Position numbers and translations under genes: made by a program. A stretch of DNA of 64,000 nt from Alphaproteobacteria bacterium (GTDB lineage Bacteria; Pseudomonadota; Alphaproteobacteria; UBA7887), in assembly GCA_030739735.1 (NCBI GenBank), contig JASLYQ010000002.1:62001-126000 (forward strand), read 5' to 3'. The notes beneath the pieces were generated by a model. The model was not told where the DNA came from. It did no database searches and worked only from the letters and a program-made list of their open reading frames with translations. This document shows, piece after piece, positions 8,452 through 18,468 of the stretch. Numbering within the stretch: the stretch's first letter is position 1; each line of letters begins with the position of its first letter.

Positions 8452-10779
8452 TTAATTAATGTGCTTGGCCTTGCGGTCCAAGTAGATCAGCAAGGTCGGC
8501 AGGAACAGGAAGTCCGCGATCAACGCCACCATGATAGTGATAGAACTGAGCCAACCCACGTGCGAGCTGGGCCGGTAGCCCGAGGTGCCGAGCACGCAGA
8601 AACCAAGCACCAGTACCACGGTCGTGATCAGCAAAGCCGAGCCAACTGTATTGAACGAGTAACGCACCGCCTCCGGCGCATCCATACCGTGCTCACGCCG
8701 GGCCCGTAGATACTTGCTGAGAAAATGAACCGTGTCGTCTACGACGATACCGAGGGTCATAGCCACCACCGTCGCAATGGCAAGCCCAACCTCGGACACC
8801 AGTACCCCCCAGATACCGAAGGCCATGGCCACCGGAAAAAGATTAGGTGCGAGACTAATGAGCCCGATCTTGACGCTACGTAGGGCAAAAATGAGAATCA
8901 TAGAGATCAGAACCAATGCCAAGATGCTACCGAACAACATGGAATTAATGTTGCGCTCTGACAGCCCCGCCACGACTATGGCGATACCACTTCCGGGCAC
9001 CTCGAGGTCGGGCGCGTTCTGCGCGAGCCAAGCCTGTGCCTTGCGGTCGATCTCCTGAAGTCCCCTTGAGGTTTGATCGCGCAAAACGACAATGAAACGG
9101 GTAGCAGACCTTCCAACATTGATCTGATTATTCAAATCTAGACCGTAAGGCAAAGACAGTTCGTAGAGCAATAGATACTGCGCTGCGAGCTTGCGATTTT
9201 CCGGTACACGGTACCATTCTGGCTCGTCGCCATGCATATTTTTGTTGAGTCTCTTGAAGACCTCACTGATGCTGTTGACGTTGACTACTGTCGGCTGCTG
9301 ACGATACCACTGGGTGAAAGCATCGAGCTTGGCTAGATAGTCGGGCCTGCTGATGCCGCCTTCCTCGCCGGCGGAAAGCGAATATTCTATCACGTTCAAA
9401 CCGGTCAGGTTCTCCTGCACGAAATCCGCGTTGCGGCGGAATTCGTAGCGGTGATCAAAATACTCGATGAAATTGTCGTCGAGTTCAATGCGCATCATGC
9501 CTGACGAAACGACGACGATGACAACAGACATACCCCAGAAGATCGAAGCCTTATTGCCGATGACGAAGCTTGCAAAGCGGTCCATCAAAGGTAGATGTGT
9601 GGAGTTGCGTTGGCGAACCCGCACAGGAAGGACCGCCATCATCGCCGGCACGAAGGTCACGGAATAGGCAAAGGCTGCGATCATGCCGAAGGCGACGATA
9701 TTGCCAAGCTCGCGAAAGGGCGGTGCGTCCGAGAAGTTCAGAGCTAGGAAGCCGATTGCGGTCGTCAAGCTGGTGATGGCCACCGGCTGCATATTTATGC
9801 GTAAGGATTCAATAACCGCATCCCGGCGCGAGCGCCCACGTTGCATTTCCTGATACAACGTCACAAGAATATGTACGCTGTGAGCCACCGCGAGCGACAA
9901 CAGCAATACAGGAGCCTTGATGGTGGTGGGGTTGAGCGGCATACCGATCCAGCCGGTGGCACCAACTGCTACGATGGCGGTCATGAAGATACCAAGCATG
10001 GCAAGCACGGTGCCAAACACGGCGCGCAAACTAATGCCCAGAACGATGAAGATGACCAAAAAAGCCATAGGCCAGAGACTCTCGAATTCCTGGAATGCGG
10101 CAATGCCGAATGCCATGTCGGTGGGAATGCTGCCCGCTGTGTAGATATCGATCTCCGGATGATCCTTCTCGAGTTGGGCCAGAGTCTGGTGAACGTGGCG
10201 CATCACATTGCCGACCACGCCTGTGGCGCCACGCTTGAGAATGGTGATATTGACCGAGGCCACATGCCCCCGGTCGGACACCAGACCGTTGACCAGCAAT
10301 GGCTCGGACATCGCTACCTCACGGATGCGAACGAGGTCTTCGTCGCTCAACTCGGCGGCATTCTCGACCAGATCTGTGACGGTCAAGTCGTCGCCGTTGG
10401 CTCGGCTCCACTGGTAATTGGCAATCGAATCGACCCGCAACGAGTGCGGCATCTGCCACGAATCCTCGGTTAGCTTCTCAAGTACGGCTAGGGTCTCGCG
10501 CGTAAATACATTGCCGTCCTTCGGCGCCAACACGTAAAGCATGTTGTCGTTGCGGACATAGGTGTTCTCTATCGCCTCGTAGATATTGTATTGGGGATTG
10601 TCGTCGGCGAAGTAGATACGCAGGTCGCGTGAGATGTTGACTTGGCTCAAGCCATAGCCGATGGCCGCCACACTGAGCAGGCTAGCCAGGATTACCCACC
10701 AGCGATTTCGCACGACCCATTCGCCGTAGGCATAAGGTTTGCGTTTCGACAATTGTGCGCCGGCAGTGCTATCGCTCAC
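8452..10779 (-). CDS. MMPL/RND-family exporter
   Basis: A 775-residue RND-superfamily permease of the MMPL type with two repeats, each a membrane helix, a large periplasmic loop and a five-helix bundle. The first helix follows YGEWVVRNRWWVILASLL. The sterol-sensing-like helices with conserved acidic residues include TLGIVVDDTVHFLSKYLRAR in the second half, and AVAHSVHILVTLYQEMQRGR is its counterpart in the first. These exporters move lipids or hydrophobic compounds. An outer-membrane barrel protein gene lies 18 bases upstream in the same direction, suggesting a joint transport function. Confidence 0.9.
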   Translation of the reverse strand: MSDSTAGAQLSKRKPYAYGEWVVRNRWWVILASLLSVAAIGYGLSQVNISRDLRIYFADDNPQYNIYEAIENTYVRNDNMLYVLAPKDGNVFTRETLAVLEKLTEDSWQMPHSLRVDSIANYQWSRANGDDLTVTDLVENAAELSDEDLVRIREVAMSEPLLVNGLVSDRGHVASVNITILKRGATGVVGNVMRHVHQTLAQLEKDHPEIDIYTAGSIPTDMAFGIAAFQEFESLWPMAFLVIFIVLGISLRAVFGTVLAMLGIFMTAIVAVGATGWIGMPLNPTTIKAPVLLLSLAVAHSVHILVTLYQEMQRGRSRRDAVIESLRINMQPVAITSLTTAIGFLALNFSDAPPFRELGNIVAFGMIAAFAYSVTFVPAMMAVLPVRVRQRNSTHLPLMDRFASFVIGNKASIFWGMSVVIVVVSSGMMRIELDDNFIEYFDHRYEFRRNADFVQENLTGLNVIEYSLSAGEEGGISRPDYLAKLDAFTQWYRQQPTVVNVNSISEVFKRLNKNMHGDEPEWYRVPENRKLAAQYLLLYELSLPYGLDLNNQINVGRSATRFIVVLRDQTSRGLQEIDRKAQAWLAQNAPDLEVPGSGIAIVVAGLSERNINSMLFGSILALVLISMILIFALRSVKIGLISLAPNLFPVAMAFGIWGVLVSEVGLAIATVVAMTLGIVVDDTVHFLSKYLRARREHGMDAPEAVRYSFNTVGSALLITTVVLVLGFCVLGTSGYRPSSHVGWLSSITIMVALIADFLFLPTLLIYLDRKAKHIN

Positions 10780-10797
10780 GATTTGTTCCCTCCAGCG

Positions 10798-12069
10798 TCA
10801 GAAGTAATAGCCAAGTTCGAGTTGAATCATGTCGTCGTCACGGAAGCTGTTGACGATGTCGGCCGCATCAACGTCAGTGAATAAGCGCCCCTCCAGGGTC
10901 AGCTTGAAGCTCTCGCCGATGCGGCGGCTGGCCTCGAGACCGAAGACGCGCGTGCGGTTGCTCAGATCGATGATCACGCTAGCCAGAAGATTCGTGTCCT
11001 GGGCATCATTCAACGCCAGGCGGGCACCGACGAATATGTCGTTCTGGGAGCCGCTGCTCGATTTGTTGAGACGGCTATCGCGGGCGTATTCCGCCAGCAG
11101 GCCAAGATCTGCATTGCTGTCGAGCAGGCCATAGAGCGAATATTCAAAACCACCAACCATGGCGTAGTAGTTCTGCTCTCGCCCGAGTCCGTTCTTCTGT
11201 CCCAGACGGTGGAGCGCCTCTAGCTTCCACAGCCAGGCGCCTGTGGTGTACTGGATGTCGCTGCCGAGTTGATTGATGATTTCGTAGGTCGGGACCTGCA
11301 CCAGCTCGAATTGATCGTTGAAGCCCAGCGCCAGGGTCGGCTCGCGGCTGGTGCCATGAAAGGCGTAGGCACCCACGTCCCAATCACCGATGGAATTGGA
11401 CCAGCGCAGGGCAAAGTCAGGATGCCAGCGCCCGGCACCGGACTCATAGCTGGTTTGCGCATCATCGACGAGGAATTGCCCGCGCATCCTGCCGCGCCGG
11501 CCGACAAATGTGCGGTCGCGGAAATATGGCATATAGATGGCATCGAGATAGCCCCAATTACGGATCAGGGTGAGGTTGAGCATCGGCTGGCCGAGTTTGT
11601 CCTCCATGTCAATATTCTCGACGGCATCAGTCTGGTTGACGACATCTACCAAATGCAGAAACTCGGTGACGCCCCAGAAGACTTTGCCGATGCCGAGCCC
11701 CAGCTCCCAGTCGTCGCGCACAATCTGCATATAGGCCTCGCGCAGGTCGAAGTGGCTGCGGCTGCCGTCGGTGTTGTCAAGGCGCGCAAAAGGCTCGATG
11801 GTCAGGCTCGTATAGTCGTCCCATTCCATGTAGAACTCGGGCTGCAAGGCTAGGGTGGCGGCGTGCCGGTCCTGTCCATGCCAACGCGGTGGATTGAGGA
11901 AGAAACGACCCTCCAGAACGACACTTCCCGATGCCTCCTCGACTACCGGTTGGCCCCAAAGCCAATCGCTGTCATCGGCCTCCTCTTCGGCGCACGCGGC
12001 AGCTGGAATGACGCAGACCGCCAACGCCAGGACAGTGCGGATGGCGGCCGGAACGAAGGGCGAGGACAT
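10798..12069 (-). CDS. Outer-membrane beta-barrel protein (porin/exporter-like)
   Basis: A 423-residue exported protein. A Sec signal covers about residues 1-27 (start MSSPFVPAAIRTVLALAV, cleavage after ACA). The mature part has alternating amphipathic strands rich in Tyr/Trp, and it ends in LELGYYF, the C-terminal phenylalanine recognised by the BAM machinery. I recognise no specific family with certainty; it resembles DUF1302/alginate-export-like barrels found next to MMPL exporters. An alternative ATG at 12123 would add 18 residues, but the signal peptide favours 12069. First gene of a two-gene operon with the RND exporter. Confidence 0.82.
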   Translation of the reverse strand: MSSPFVPAAIRTVLALAVCVIPAAACAEEEADDSDWLWGQPVVEEASGSVVLEGRFFLNPPRWHGQDRHAATLALQPEFYMEWDDYTSLTIEPFARLDNTDGSRSHFDLREAYMQIVRDDWELGLGIGKVFWGVTEFLHLVDVVNQTDAVENIDMEDKLGQPMLNLTLIRNWGYLDAIYMPYFRDRTFVGRRGRMRGQFLVDDAQTSYESGAGRWHPDFALRWSNSIGDWDVGAYAFHGTSREPTLALGFNDQFELVQVPTYEIINQLGSDIQYTTGAWLWKLEALHRLGQKNGLGREQNYYAMVGGFEYSLYGLLDSNADLGLLAEYARDSRLNKSSSGSQNDIFVGARLALNDAQDTNLLASVIIDLSNRTRVFGLEASRRIGESFKLTLEGRLFTDVDAADIVNSFRDDDMIQLELGYYF

Positions 12070-12126
12070 GGCGGAGGGTCTCCAGCAACGAATTGGATTG
12101 GTGGGGTTGTATAGGATGTCCATTAA

Positions 12127-13710
12127 TTGGCCAAGCTGAGCGAAGATAATGGGGAGAACGGCGCCGCAGAAAGGCCGCTCGATGCGCGCACCTGGATCGG
12201 TTTTGCCGTGCTCGTCTTCGGCACCTTTCTGACTCTGGTCAATATCCAGATTGTCGGCTCGTCCTATCGGGAGATTCAGGGCGGCCTGGCTGCAGGGCCA
12301 GCCCAAATCAGCTGGGTGTTGACCGCCTCGCTGACGGCCGAGGTCATCATGATTCCGCTTTCTGCCTGGCTGTCGCGACTGATGTCGACGCGCTGGCTGT
12401 TCACCTGGTGCCTCGCCGGCTTCTCGCTCGCCTCCTTCGCCTGCGCCATGGCGACAAGCATCGAGTCGATGATTGTCGCACGCGCAGCTCAAGGGTTTTG
12501 CGGCGGTGCCATGATGCCGATGGCGATCGCCATCTGCTACCTCGCCTTCCCGCAGCGCCTGCAGCCGGTCATCATCATGGCGATCTCCGTCTTCGGCGTC
12601 TCCTCCATCGCTGTCGGCCCGGCGCTCGGCGGCTGGATCACCGACGTCCTCGGTTGGCGTTGGTTGTTCTGGATCAGCCTGCCGTTCTCGCTGCCGCTGA
12701 TGCTGATAGGCAATTGGGCCATGCGTTTCGACAAGGCGGAATGGCGTCTGGCCCGACGCATTGACCTTTCCGGTATCGCTCTGGCGATCGTCGCACTAGC
12801 CACGCTGCTTGTCGTTCTTGAGGAAGGCCACCGCCGTGATTGGCTGGAATCTGACCTGATCGTCGGACTGTCCGTCGTCGCCCTCATATCGAGTTATCTT
12901 TTCGTTTGGCGACAGGTCACGGCCAGCGATCCGCTCACAGATCTGCGACTGTTTGCCAACCGGAATTTCTCTATCGCCTGTGTCGGCATCGGCGCCTATG
13001 GTGCGCTTTTCTACCTCTCTATATTTATCCTGCCGCTTTATCTCTCCACGGTGCGCGGTGCCGATACTGTATTCATCGGCGTGATCACAGCAATCCTCGG
13101 TGTCACCATGGTCCTTTCAGGCGGCATCGCGGGCGTGTTCTTGCGCTTTCTGCCGCCCCGCATCGTTGCTGCCGCCGGCCTCGGCGGCTTTTGCCTCGGC
13201 ACTTGGCTGCAAGGCTCGCTAACCGCCGAATGGGGCCTTGCTGAGCTCTGGCTGCCGCAGGCGCTGCGCGGTTTCTTTAGCCAGCTTTGCTGGCTTGCAC
13301 TCGTCACTATGGCGCTCGGAACCCTGCCGCCCGACCGTGTCAAGAACGGCAGTGCGCTTTTCGCCCTTGTCATGCGGCTCGGCGGCGCTGTCGGCGTCGC
13401 CGTCATCAACTTTGCCGTCATCATACGCACGCGTGTGCACTACGCGGAGCTCGCCGCCGCAACCCGTGCGGGCCGCGACGCTGGAGCCCACGCCCTACCG
13501 ACGGCAGAAAGCCTATTCCATTCCCTGCATGGCGTGTCGCCGGAGGCCTCGCGCGCGGGCATCGTGTTGATTTCCGAGATCGCCCAGCGCGAGGCTCTGA
13601 TCCGTGCCTATAACGATGTTACCTTGATGGCCGCGGTCATCGGCGGAGCGACGATCCTGTTGCTGCCCTTCGTGCGCACGCCAGTTCCAGGCCGCACACA
13701 TTCCGTATGA
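12127..13710 (+). CDS. EmrB/QacA-type MFS multidrug transporter (14 TMS)
   Basis: A 527-residue DHA2-family drug:proton antiporter. The first helix carries the family pattern FGTFLTLVNIQIVGSSYREI; TAEVIMIPLSAWLSRLMSTR is motif A, and AVGPALGGWITDVLGWRWLF is antiporter motif C. The start is a TTG placed directly after an in-frame stop codon at 12124, so the protein cannot begin earlier. Only 57 bases separate it from the divergent barrel-protein gene. No HlyD-type adaptor gene is adjacent, unlike typical emrAB operons. Confidence 0.88.
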   Translation: MAKLSEDNGENGAAERPLDARTWIGFAVLVFGTFLTLVNIQIVGSSYREIQGGLAAGPAQISWVLTASLTAEVIMIPLSAWLSRLMSTRWLFTWCLAGFSLASFACAMATSIESMIVARAAQGFCGGAMMPMAIAICYLAFPQRLQPVIIMAISVFGVSSIAVGPALGGWITDVLGWRWLFWISLPFSLPLMLIGNWAMRFDKAEWRLARRIDLSGIALAIVALATLLVVLEEGHRRDWLESDLIVGLSVVALISSYLFVWRQVTASDPLTDLRLFANRNFSIACVGIGAYGALFYLSIFILPLYLSTVRGADTVFIGVITAILGVTMVLSGGIAGVFLRFLPPRIVAAAGLGGFCLGTWLQGSLTAEWGLAELWLPQALRGFFSQLCWLALVTMALGTLPPDRVKNGSALFALVMRLGGAVGVAVINFAVIIRTRVHYAELAAATRAGRDAGAHALPTAESLFHSLHGVSPEASRAGIVLISEIAQREALIRAYNDVTLMAAVIGGATILLLPFVRTPVPGRTHSV

Positions 13711-13741
13711 TCACCTCCGTCAACATGGTGATGACGGCATT

Positions 13742-13760
13742 GTCCTCGATTAGCGAGGAC
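13742..13760 (+). terminator. Possible hairpin terminator between convergent genes
   Basis: A perfect 7-bp stem (GTCCTCG / CGAGGAC) with a 5-base loop, followed on the + strand by CTTCTTC. It lies in the 55-base gap between the MFS transporter and iorB, which converge. The T-tract is poor, so termination efficiency is uncertain. Confidence 0.4.
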
Positions 13761-13765
13761 CTTCT

Positions 13766-15211
13766 TCATGTACCCGTCCGCAGCTCCAAGGCCAATGCCT
13801 CGCCGGCCGGATCGGCCAGCGCTGCCTCACGCACCTGACGCAAACGTGCTGCAGCATCAGGCAGGGTTCCGGCCAAGGCGGGTACGGTGATGCGAACGCG
13901 TATCTCGTCGTAGCGTGCCAGCCCGCGCCGGTAGGTATCGCCGTAGCCCTTGAGCAAGCGGCCGCAGGCGGCAATCTCGAAAGCCAGATCGGAATCTTTC
14001 GCCGCGGCAACATCGGCAAGCCACGCATCAATCCAATCCTGCTCTTCCACCCAGCGATAGCCGAGTGGTCGCAAAGGCCTGAGTGCCGCTAAGGCGCGCA
14101 GCAGAAGATAACCCCCTATCGAAGTGCTGCGTAGGCGCAAACCCACATGCATCCGCTCTCTTAACCCACGACGATCCACCCAGCGCAGCAATGCCCGGGC
14201 AAGGCCACCGGGGAGCAGGGCACAGACCTCCTCGATTCCTGGCTTGAGATAGTCGTGCACATGAAACGGCTTACCTACGGCGCCAACCTCCGCGCGCAGA
14301 CGGGCCAGGCGCTCGGGCCGAACCTTGAGTTGGGCAACGCGGATCACGTCGTCATAGGCCATGCGCAGAGCTAGCACTTCCGCCACTTCCTGCGCAGCGC
14401 GCTCACCGACCGCCAGTACACGTTCGAGCCGCATACGGTATCGCCTGGCATAGGCAGTATTCTGATAGTCCTGCATCCGCCGTGCGCCTTCGGTCGCAAC
14501 ATGGCGCAGCGCCTCGGGCAGATCGGCGAAGACAGCATAGTCGCGAGGCACATCAATCTGCTCCGGCTCCGGCGCCGACGCGTCCTGCTCGCCCTGACCA
14601 ATGGCAAGCCCGGCAGCAAACCCAGCCAGATTGGCTTCCACGGCAAGGCCAGAGTCGCGGATGGCATCGCGAAAGAACTCTTCCGAAATCGGCAGCTCTC
14701 CAGTCGCCGACATAGCGCCGAGGATCACCGCATTGACTGCCGCGCCACTCGCCGCGAAGTCTCTGAGAACAGCCCGGCGCGACAGCGTACGTGAAGCGTC
14801 CAACACGCGACCTGCTTCAAATCGGCCGTCGCCCATGGCGCCACGCTCAGCGATGGTATAGACGCGGTGGGTAGCGGCGATAAGCGTGGTGCGCTCGGGC
14901 GAGACATAGCCCGCCGCAATGGCGCGCCCCGCCTCGATGAGTTCGCTCGCCACCATCATGTCGACCTCGCCCGGCGTCGGATAGAGCGCGAATAGCGGCT
15001 CCGGCGCATCCGAGCTTAACGGCTCAGGCCAGACCTCGACATAATAGGTAGTGGCACCAGTGCGTTGCGCAACACCGGGGATCGAAGTTGCCTGCACGTT
15101 CAGGCCTGCCGTCGTCGCCGCATTCACAAGCCAGCCCGAGAGCACGCCACCACCCTCACCACCCATAGCGGCGATGAGTATGCTAATCGGTTTCTGTGGC
15201 CTATCGCTCAT
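13766..15211 (-). CDS. iorB: Indolepyruvate:ferredoxin oxidoreductase beta subunit (long, DUF6537-type)
   Basis: A 481-residue protein. The N-terminal ~200 residues are the gamma-type pyruvate/ketoacid oxidoreductase domain (GGEGGGVLSGWLVNAA, then GVAQRTGATTYYVE). The C-terminal ~280 residues form the extra all-alpha DUF6537-like domain typical of long proteobacterial IorB. It partners IorA in oxidative decarboxylation of aryl pyruvates to aryl-acetyl-CoA with ferredoxin reduction. The start overlaps the iorA stop (ATGA), so the two are translationally coupled. Confidence 0.9.
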   Translation of the reverse strand: MSDRPQKPISILIAAMGGEGGGVLSGWLVNAATTAGLNVQATSIPGVAQRTGATTYYVEVWPEPLSSDAPEPLFALYPTPGEVDMMVASELIEAGRAIAAGYVSPERTTLIAATHRVYTIAERGAMGDGRFEAGRVLDASRTLSRRAVLRDFAASGAAVNAVILGAMSATGELPISEEFFRDAIRDSGLAVEANLAGFAAGLAIGQGEQDASAPEPEQIDVPRDYAVFADLPEALRHVATEGARRMQDYQNTAYARRYRMRLERVLAVGERAAQEVAEVLALRMAYDDVIRVAQLKVRPERLARLRAEVGAVGKPFHVHDYLKPGIEEVCALLPGGLARALLRWVDRRGLRERMHVGLRLRSTSIGGYLLLRALAALRPLRPLGYRWVEEQDWIDAWLADVAAAKDSDLAFEIAACGRLLKGYGDTYRRGLARYDEIRVRITVPALAGTLPDAAARLRQVREAALADPAGEALALELRTGT

Positions 15212-17286
15212 CCCACCACCAGACGTCTGACCCTATCGAGGAAGCGATCGAGGAACCCAGGGTTCTCCACCACCTGCGTGCGGTAGAACGAAGGACAGAG
15301 GACGGCCGCAAGCGCCATCTCGCCACACAGCCCGCAACCGACGCAGCTCTCTGCTACCTTGGTCACTGGGTGATCGCGAAAGCCGTCCGGATTGTCGGCT
15401 ACGCTGAGCGAGGGGCAGCCCGATAGGCGGATACAGGCGTGATCGCCCGTACAGGTCTCGGCATCGACACCGAAGCGCGTACGTACCACGCGCTTGCCCG
15501 CCTCAAGTTGCTCGCGAACCTGCGGCCTGATGCGGCGCTGGCGCGCCAGCTGGCATTCACCATCGGCGACAATGACCTTGAGCCCCTGGGCCTTGGTGGT
15601 TAGCGCCTCGCGCAGGCTGGCGATCATCTTGGCCACGTCATAGGTATGGATGGTCTTGATCCAGCGTACGCCCAGACCGCGCAGAGCCTCCTGGATACCC
15701 ATGCTCGGCGCCGAACTTTTGCTCGACGGAATTGGCTGCCAGCCGGTCGCCGATGTGTAACCGTTCTTGAAGATCACCAGTACGCCATCATCCCTATTGA
15801 ACTGCGTACTAGCCACCCCTGTAGTTAAGCCGTTATGCCAGAAGCCACCGTCACCCATGACGCTGATGACGCGCTTGCCAAAAGCTGGCGCAACGCCGGT
15901 CGAGCTGGCCAGGCCAAGCCCATATCCCAACACCGTGTTGCCGATGTTGAAAGGCGGCAGGGTGGAGAAGGTGTGGCAGCCGATATCAGCAGCGACATGC
16001 GTGGGCCCCAGCTCGCGCTCGACCATCTTCATAGCGCTAAACACGGGGCGCTCGGGGCATCCTGTGCAAAAGCTCGGTGGGCGCGCCGGAATCTCGCCGC
16101 CCAGCGCCTCGGCCGCTTTGGTCTTGAGATCACCGACGGCCGCCATGCGGCCGGTGCCTGACGCTGCCGCGCGCGTGAGGAATTCCTCGACGCCCGCCAA
16201 CATCACCTCACCGGTATATTCGCCGGCCTCAGGCAGCACGTCCTTGCCATGCACGCGCGTATTGATGTCCGCCTTGCGCAAGGCGACGTTGACCGCCTGC
16301 TCTAGGTAGTCGGGATTGCCTTCCTCGACCATCAGCACCGCCCGCTTGCCGACACAAAAGCGTGTGATCTCCTCAGGCAACACCGGATAGGTCGCGTTCA
16401 TTACGTAAAGCGGCACGCGGCTATTGCCGAAGGCATCTGCCATGCCGGTTAGTGACAAAGCCCTGAGTACACTATTTGTCAACCCGCCCTGAGTGATGAT
16501 GCCGATATCGGACATGTCACCATCGAAGAACTCATTCAGCTCTTGTTCGGCGATGAAGCGGCGCGCAGCAGGTAGGCGCTGATCTATCTTCTGCTTCTCC
16601 TGGGCATAGGTCGCAGGGGGCAGGCATATGCGTGAATAGTCAAAGTCCGGGTTTTTCAGCACATGCCGGCGCGAGATGGGCGGTGCCACATTGTCTTTGG
16701 CCTTGAAGCGCCCGTGCACGTGGCAGGCACGGATACGCAATTCCAACATGGCCGGCAGGCTCGACACCTCGGACAGTGCGAAGCCTTGCTCGACCATGCG
16801 CACGATGGTCGGCAGATGCGGGCGCGGGTCGAGCAGGCACAACGAGGACTTCATAGCGAACGCGTGGCTGCGCTCCTGAATGATGCTGGCGCCCTCGCCG
16901 TAATCTTCGCCGATGACGATCAGCGCGCCGCCCTTGACCCCGGCGGAGCAGAGGTTAGAGAGCGCGTCGGAGGCCACGTTGGTGCCGACGGTCGACTTCC
17001 ACGTCACCGCGCCGCGCAGGGGATAATTGATTGAGGCGCCGAGCATCGCAGCGGTAGCGGCCTCGCCAGTCGGCGTCTCCAAATGCACGCCTAGCTCATC
17101 GAGAAGGTCAGAGGACTGGATCATGACATCGAGCAAATGCGAGATCGGCGAACCCTGATAGCCGCCGACGTAGGCGACGCCCGACTGCAACAGCGCTTTC
17201 GTCACGGCGAGAATACCCTCGCCGTGAAAAACCTCCCCATCGCCCAGCCTGAGCTGTGCCACCTCGCGTGCAAACGATCGTTCCAT
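15208..17286 (-). CDS. iorA: Indolepyruvate:ferredoxin oxidoreductase alpha subunit
   Basis: A 692-residue thiamine-diphosphate enzyme. The N-terminal part has GYQGSPISHLLDVM and the transketolase-like pyrimidine region. The C-terminal part has the TPP motif around MGDGGFWHNGL, then two cysteine clusters for Fe-S centres (CTGDHACIRLSGCPS and CVGCGLCGEMALAAVLCP). It oxidises arylpyruvates from aromatic amino acids, passing electrons to ferredoxin. ATG at 17286 has a good Shine-Dalgarno (GGGAAAGG) and is preferred to a GTG 18 bases earlier. Confidence 0.92.
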   Translation of the reverse strand: MERSFAREVAQLRLGDGEVFHGEGILAVTKALLQSGVAYVGGYQGSPISHLLDVMIQSSDLLDELGVHLETPTGEAATAAMLGASINYPLRGAVTWKSTVGTNVASDALSNLCSAGVKGGALIVIGEDYGEGASIIQERSHAFAMKSSLCLLDPRPHLPTIVRMVEQGFALSEVSSLPAMLELRIRACHVHGRFKAKDNVAPPISRRHVLKNPDFDYSRICLPPATYAQEKQKIDQRLPAARRFIAEQELNEFFDGDMSDIGIITQGGLTNSVLRALSLTGMADAFGNSRVPLYVMNATYPVLPEEITRFCVGKRAVLMVEEGNPDYLEQAVNVALRKADINTRVHGKDVLPEAGEYTGEVMLAGVEEFLTRAAASGTGRMAAVGDLKTKAAEALGGEIPARPPSFCTGCPERPVFSAMKMVERELGPTHVAADIGCHTFSTLPPFNIGNTVLGYGLGLASSTGVAPAFGKRVISVMGDGGFWHNGLTTGVASTQFNRDDGVLVIFKNGYTSATGWQPIPSSKSSAPSMGIQEALRGLGVRWIKTIHTYDVAKMIASLREALTTKAQGLKVIVADGECQLARQRRIRPQVREQLEAGKRVVRTRFGVDAETCTGDHACIRLSGCPSLSVADNPDGFRDHPVTKVAESCVGCGLCGEMALAAVLCPSFYRTQVVENPGFLDRFLDRVRRLVVG

Positions 17287-17394
17287 CGCCTTTCCCGACC
17301 CCACTCGCCCGCGTGACCATACACAAAGCCGTGCGCGAAGGCGATTTGTGGCGCACGCAAGTTAACGGTGTAATGCCCTATCAGGGGAGGTGAG

Positions 17395-17713
17395 ATGAGC
17401 GACATCCGCACGTGACTGGAAGCACTGGACCTTGGCGAGTATGCCGGGGCCTTCAAAACCGAGAACACCCCCCCCCCCGGAGCTGGTCAGTGATCTCGAC
17501 GACGGCAACCTCAAGGATCTCGGCCTATCCATGGACCACCGTAAGTTTGTGCTGAAGGCCGCCACCTCGCTTGCGCGCCATTGGCAATTCCAGGGCAAGA
17601 CCCGGGAAGCCCGTGACCTGCTCGCCCAGGTCTACGGTTGGTTCACCGAGGGCTTCGACACGCCCGACCTGGTCAACGCCAAGCCCCTCCTTCACGAACT
17701 CGCGACCGCCTAG
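17395..17713 (+). pseudogene. Decayed SAM-domain / TPR (adenylate-cyclase-type) gene, internally deleted
   Basis: From ATG at 17395 the frame reads MSDIRT, then a TGA where a Trp codon is expected, then LEALDLGEYAGAFKTEN, the opening of a SAM domain. A run of 11 cytosines (17468-17478) shifts the frame, after which DLDDGNLKDLGLSMDHR completes the SAM domain. It is followed directly by KTREARDLLAQVYGWFTEGF, which I recognise as the extreme C-terminus of large adenylate-cyclase/AAA/TPR proteins. The thousand or so residues between are missing. So it has a nonsense mutation, a frameshift and a large deletion; not functional. Confidence 0.7.
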
Positions 17714-17769
17714 GCGCGCCTTCGCCCGCCTGCTATAAGGCGCCTCTTACAAAAGAGCGGGAGTGCGCC

Positions 17770-18468
17770 GTGATCGATTTGTATTTCTGGCCAACGCCGA
17801 ACGGGTGGAAGATCACCATCATGCTGGAGGAGTTAGGGCTACCCTACAAGGTCATCCCCGTCGAGATCGGCAAGGGTGACCAGTTCAAGCCGGAGTTCCT
17901 GGCCATTAGCCCGAATAACAAAATGCCTGCCATCGTCGATCTAGACGGCCCGGACGGCGAGCCGATCTCTATCTTCGAATCCGGCGCCATCATGATCTAC
18001 CTGGCGGAGAAGACCGGCAAGTTGATGCCAGCGGATCCGCGCGGGCGCATCCGCGTACTCGAATGGCTGATGTTCCAGATGGGCACGGTTGGACCGATGC
18101 TGGGCCAGGCGCATCACTTTCGCAACTATGCGCCAGAGCAGATCGATTATGCCGTGAATCGATATACGCGCGAAGCAAGTCGCATCTACCAGGTCATCGA
18201 CACGCGCTTAGCAGACAACACCTATCTCGCCGGCGACGAGTATTCAATCGCCGACATCGCGGTATGGCCATGGCTTTTGCCCCATCGCCAGGGTCAGGAC
18301 CTCGCCGACCTCCCCAATCTCAAGCGTTGGCGTGACAACGTAAAAAACCGTCCCGCCGTCATAAAGGGCCGTGAGGTGATGAAGGACACGCTACCCGTCG
18401 GCGACGTCAAGGACGACAAGGAGCGCTTCTCGATTCTGTTCGGCGACAAGCAGTACACCACTCATTGA
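17770..18468 (+). CDS. Glutathione S-transferase (YghU/YfcG-like)
   Basis: A 232-residue GST. The N-terminal thioredoxin-fold domain contains DLYFWPTPNGWKITIMLEEL and NKMPAIVD with the cis-proline, and the helical domain has RIRVLEWLMFQMGTVGPMLGQ, a signature of the Nu-class YghU/YfcG disulphide-bond oxidoreductases. GTG at 17770 is preceded by a GGGAG ribosome site; earlier in-frame starts would read through the decayed upstream gene. Its stop overlaps the start of the EamA permease. Confidence 0.92.
   Translation: MIDLYFWPTPNGWKITIMLEELGLPYKVIPVEIGKGDQFKPEFLAISPNNKMPAIVDLDGPDGEPISIFESGAIMIYLAEKTGKLMPADPRGRIRVLEWLMFQMGTVGPMLGQAHHFRNYAPEQIDYAVNRYTREASRIYQVIDTRLADNTYLAGDEYSIADIAVWPWLLPHRQGQDLADLPNLKRWRDNVKNRPAVIKGREVMKDTLPVGDVKDDKERFSILFGDKQYTTH

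Noticed and set aside
17468-17478. C11 run as a simple sequencing error restoring a live gene
   Set aside because: An in-frame TGA lies upstream and most of the protein is missing, so a corrected run would not restore function.
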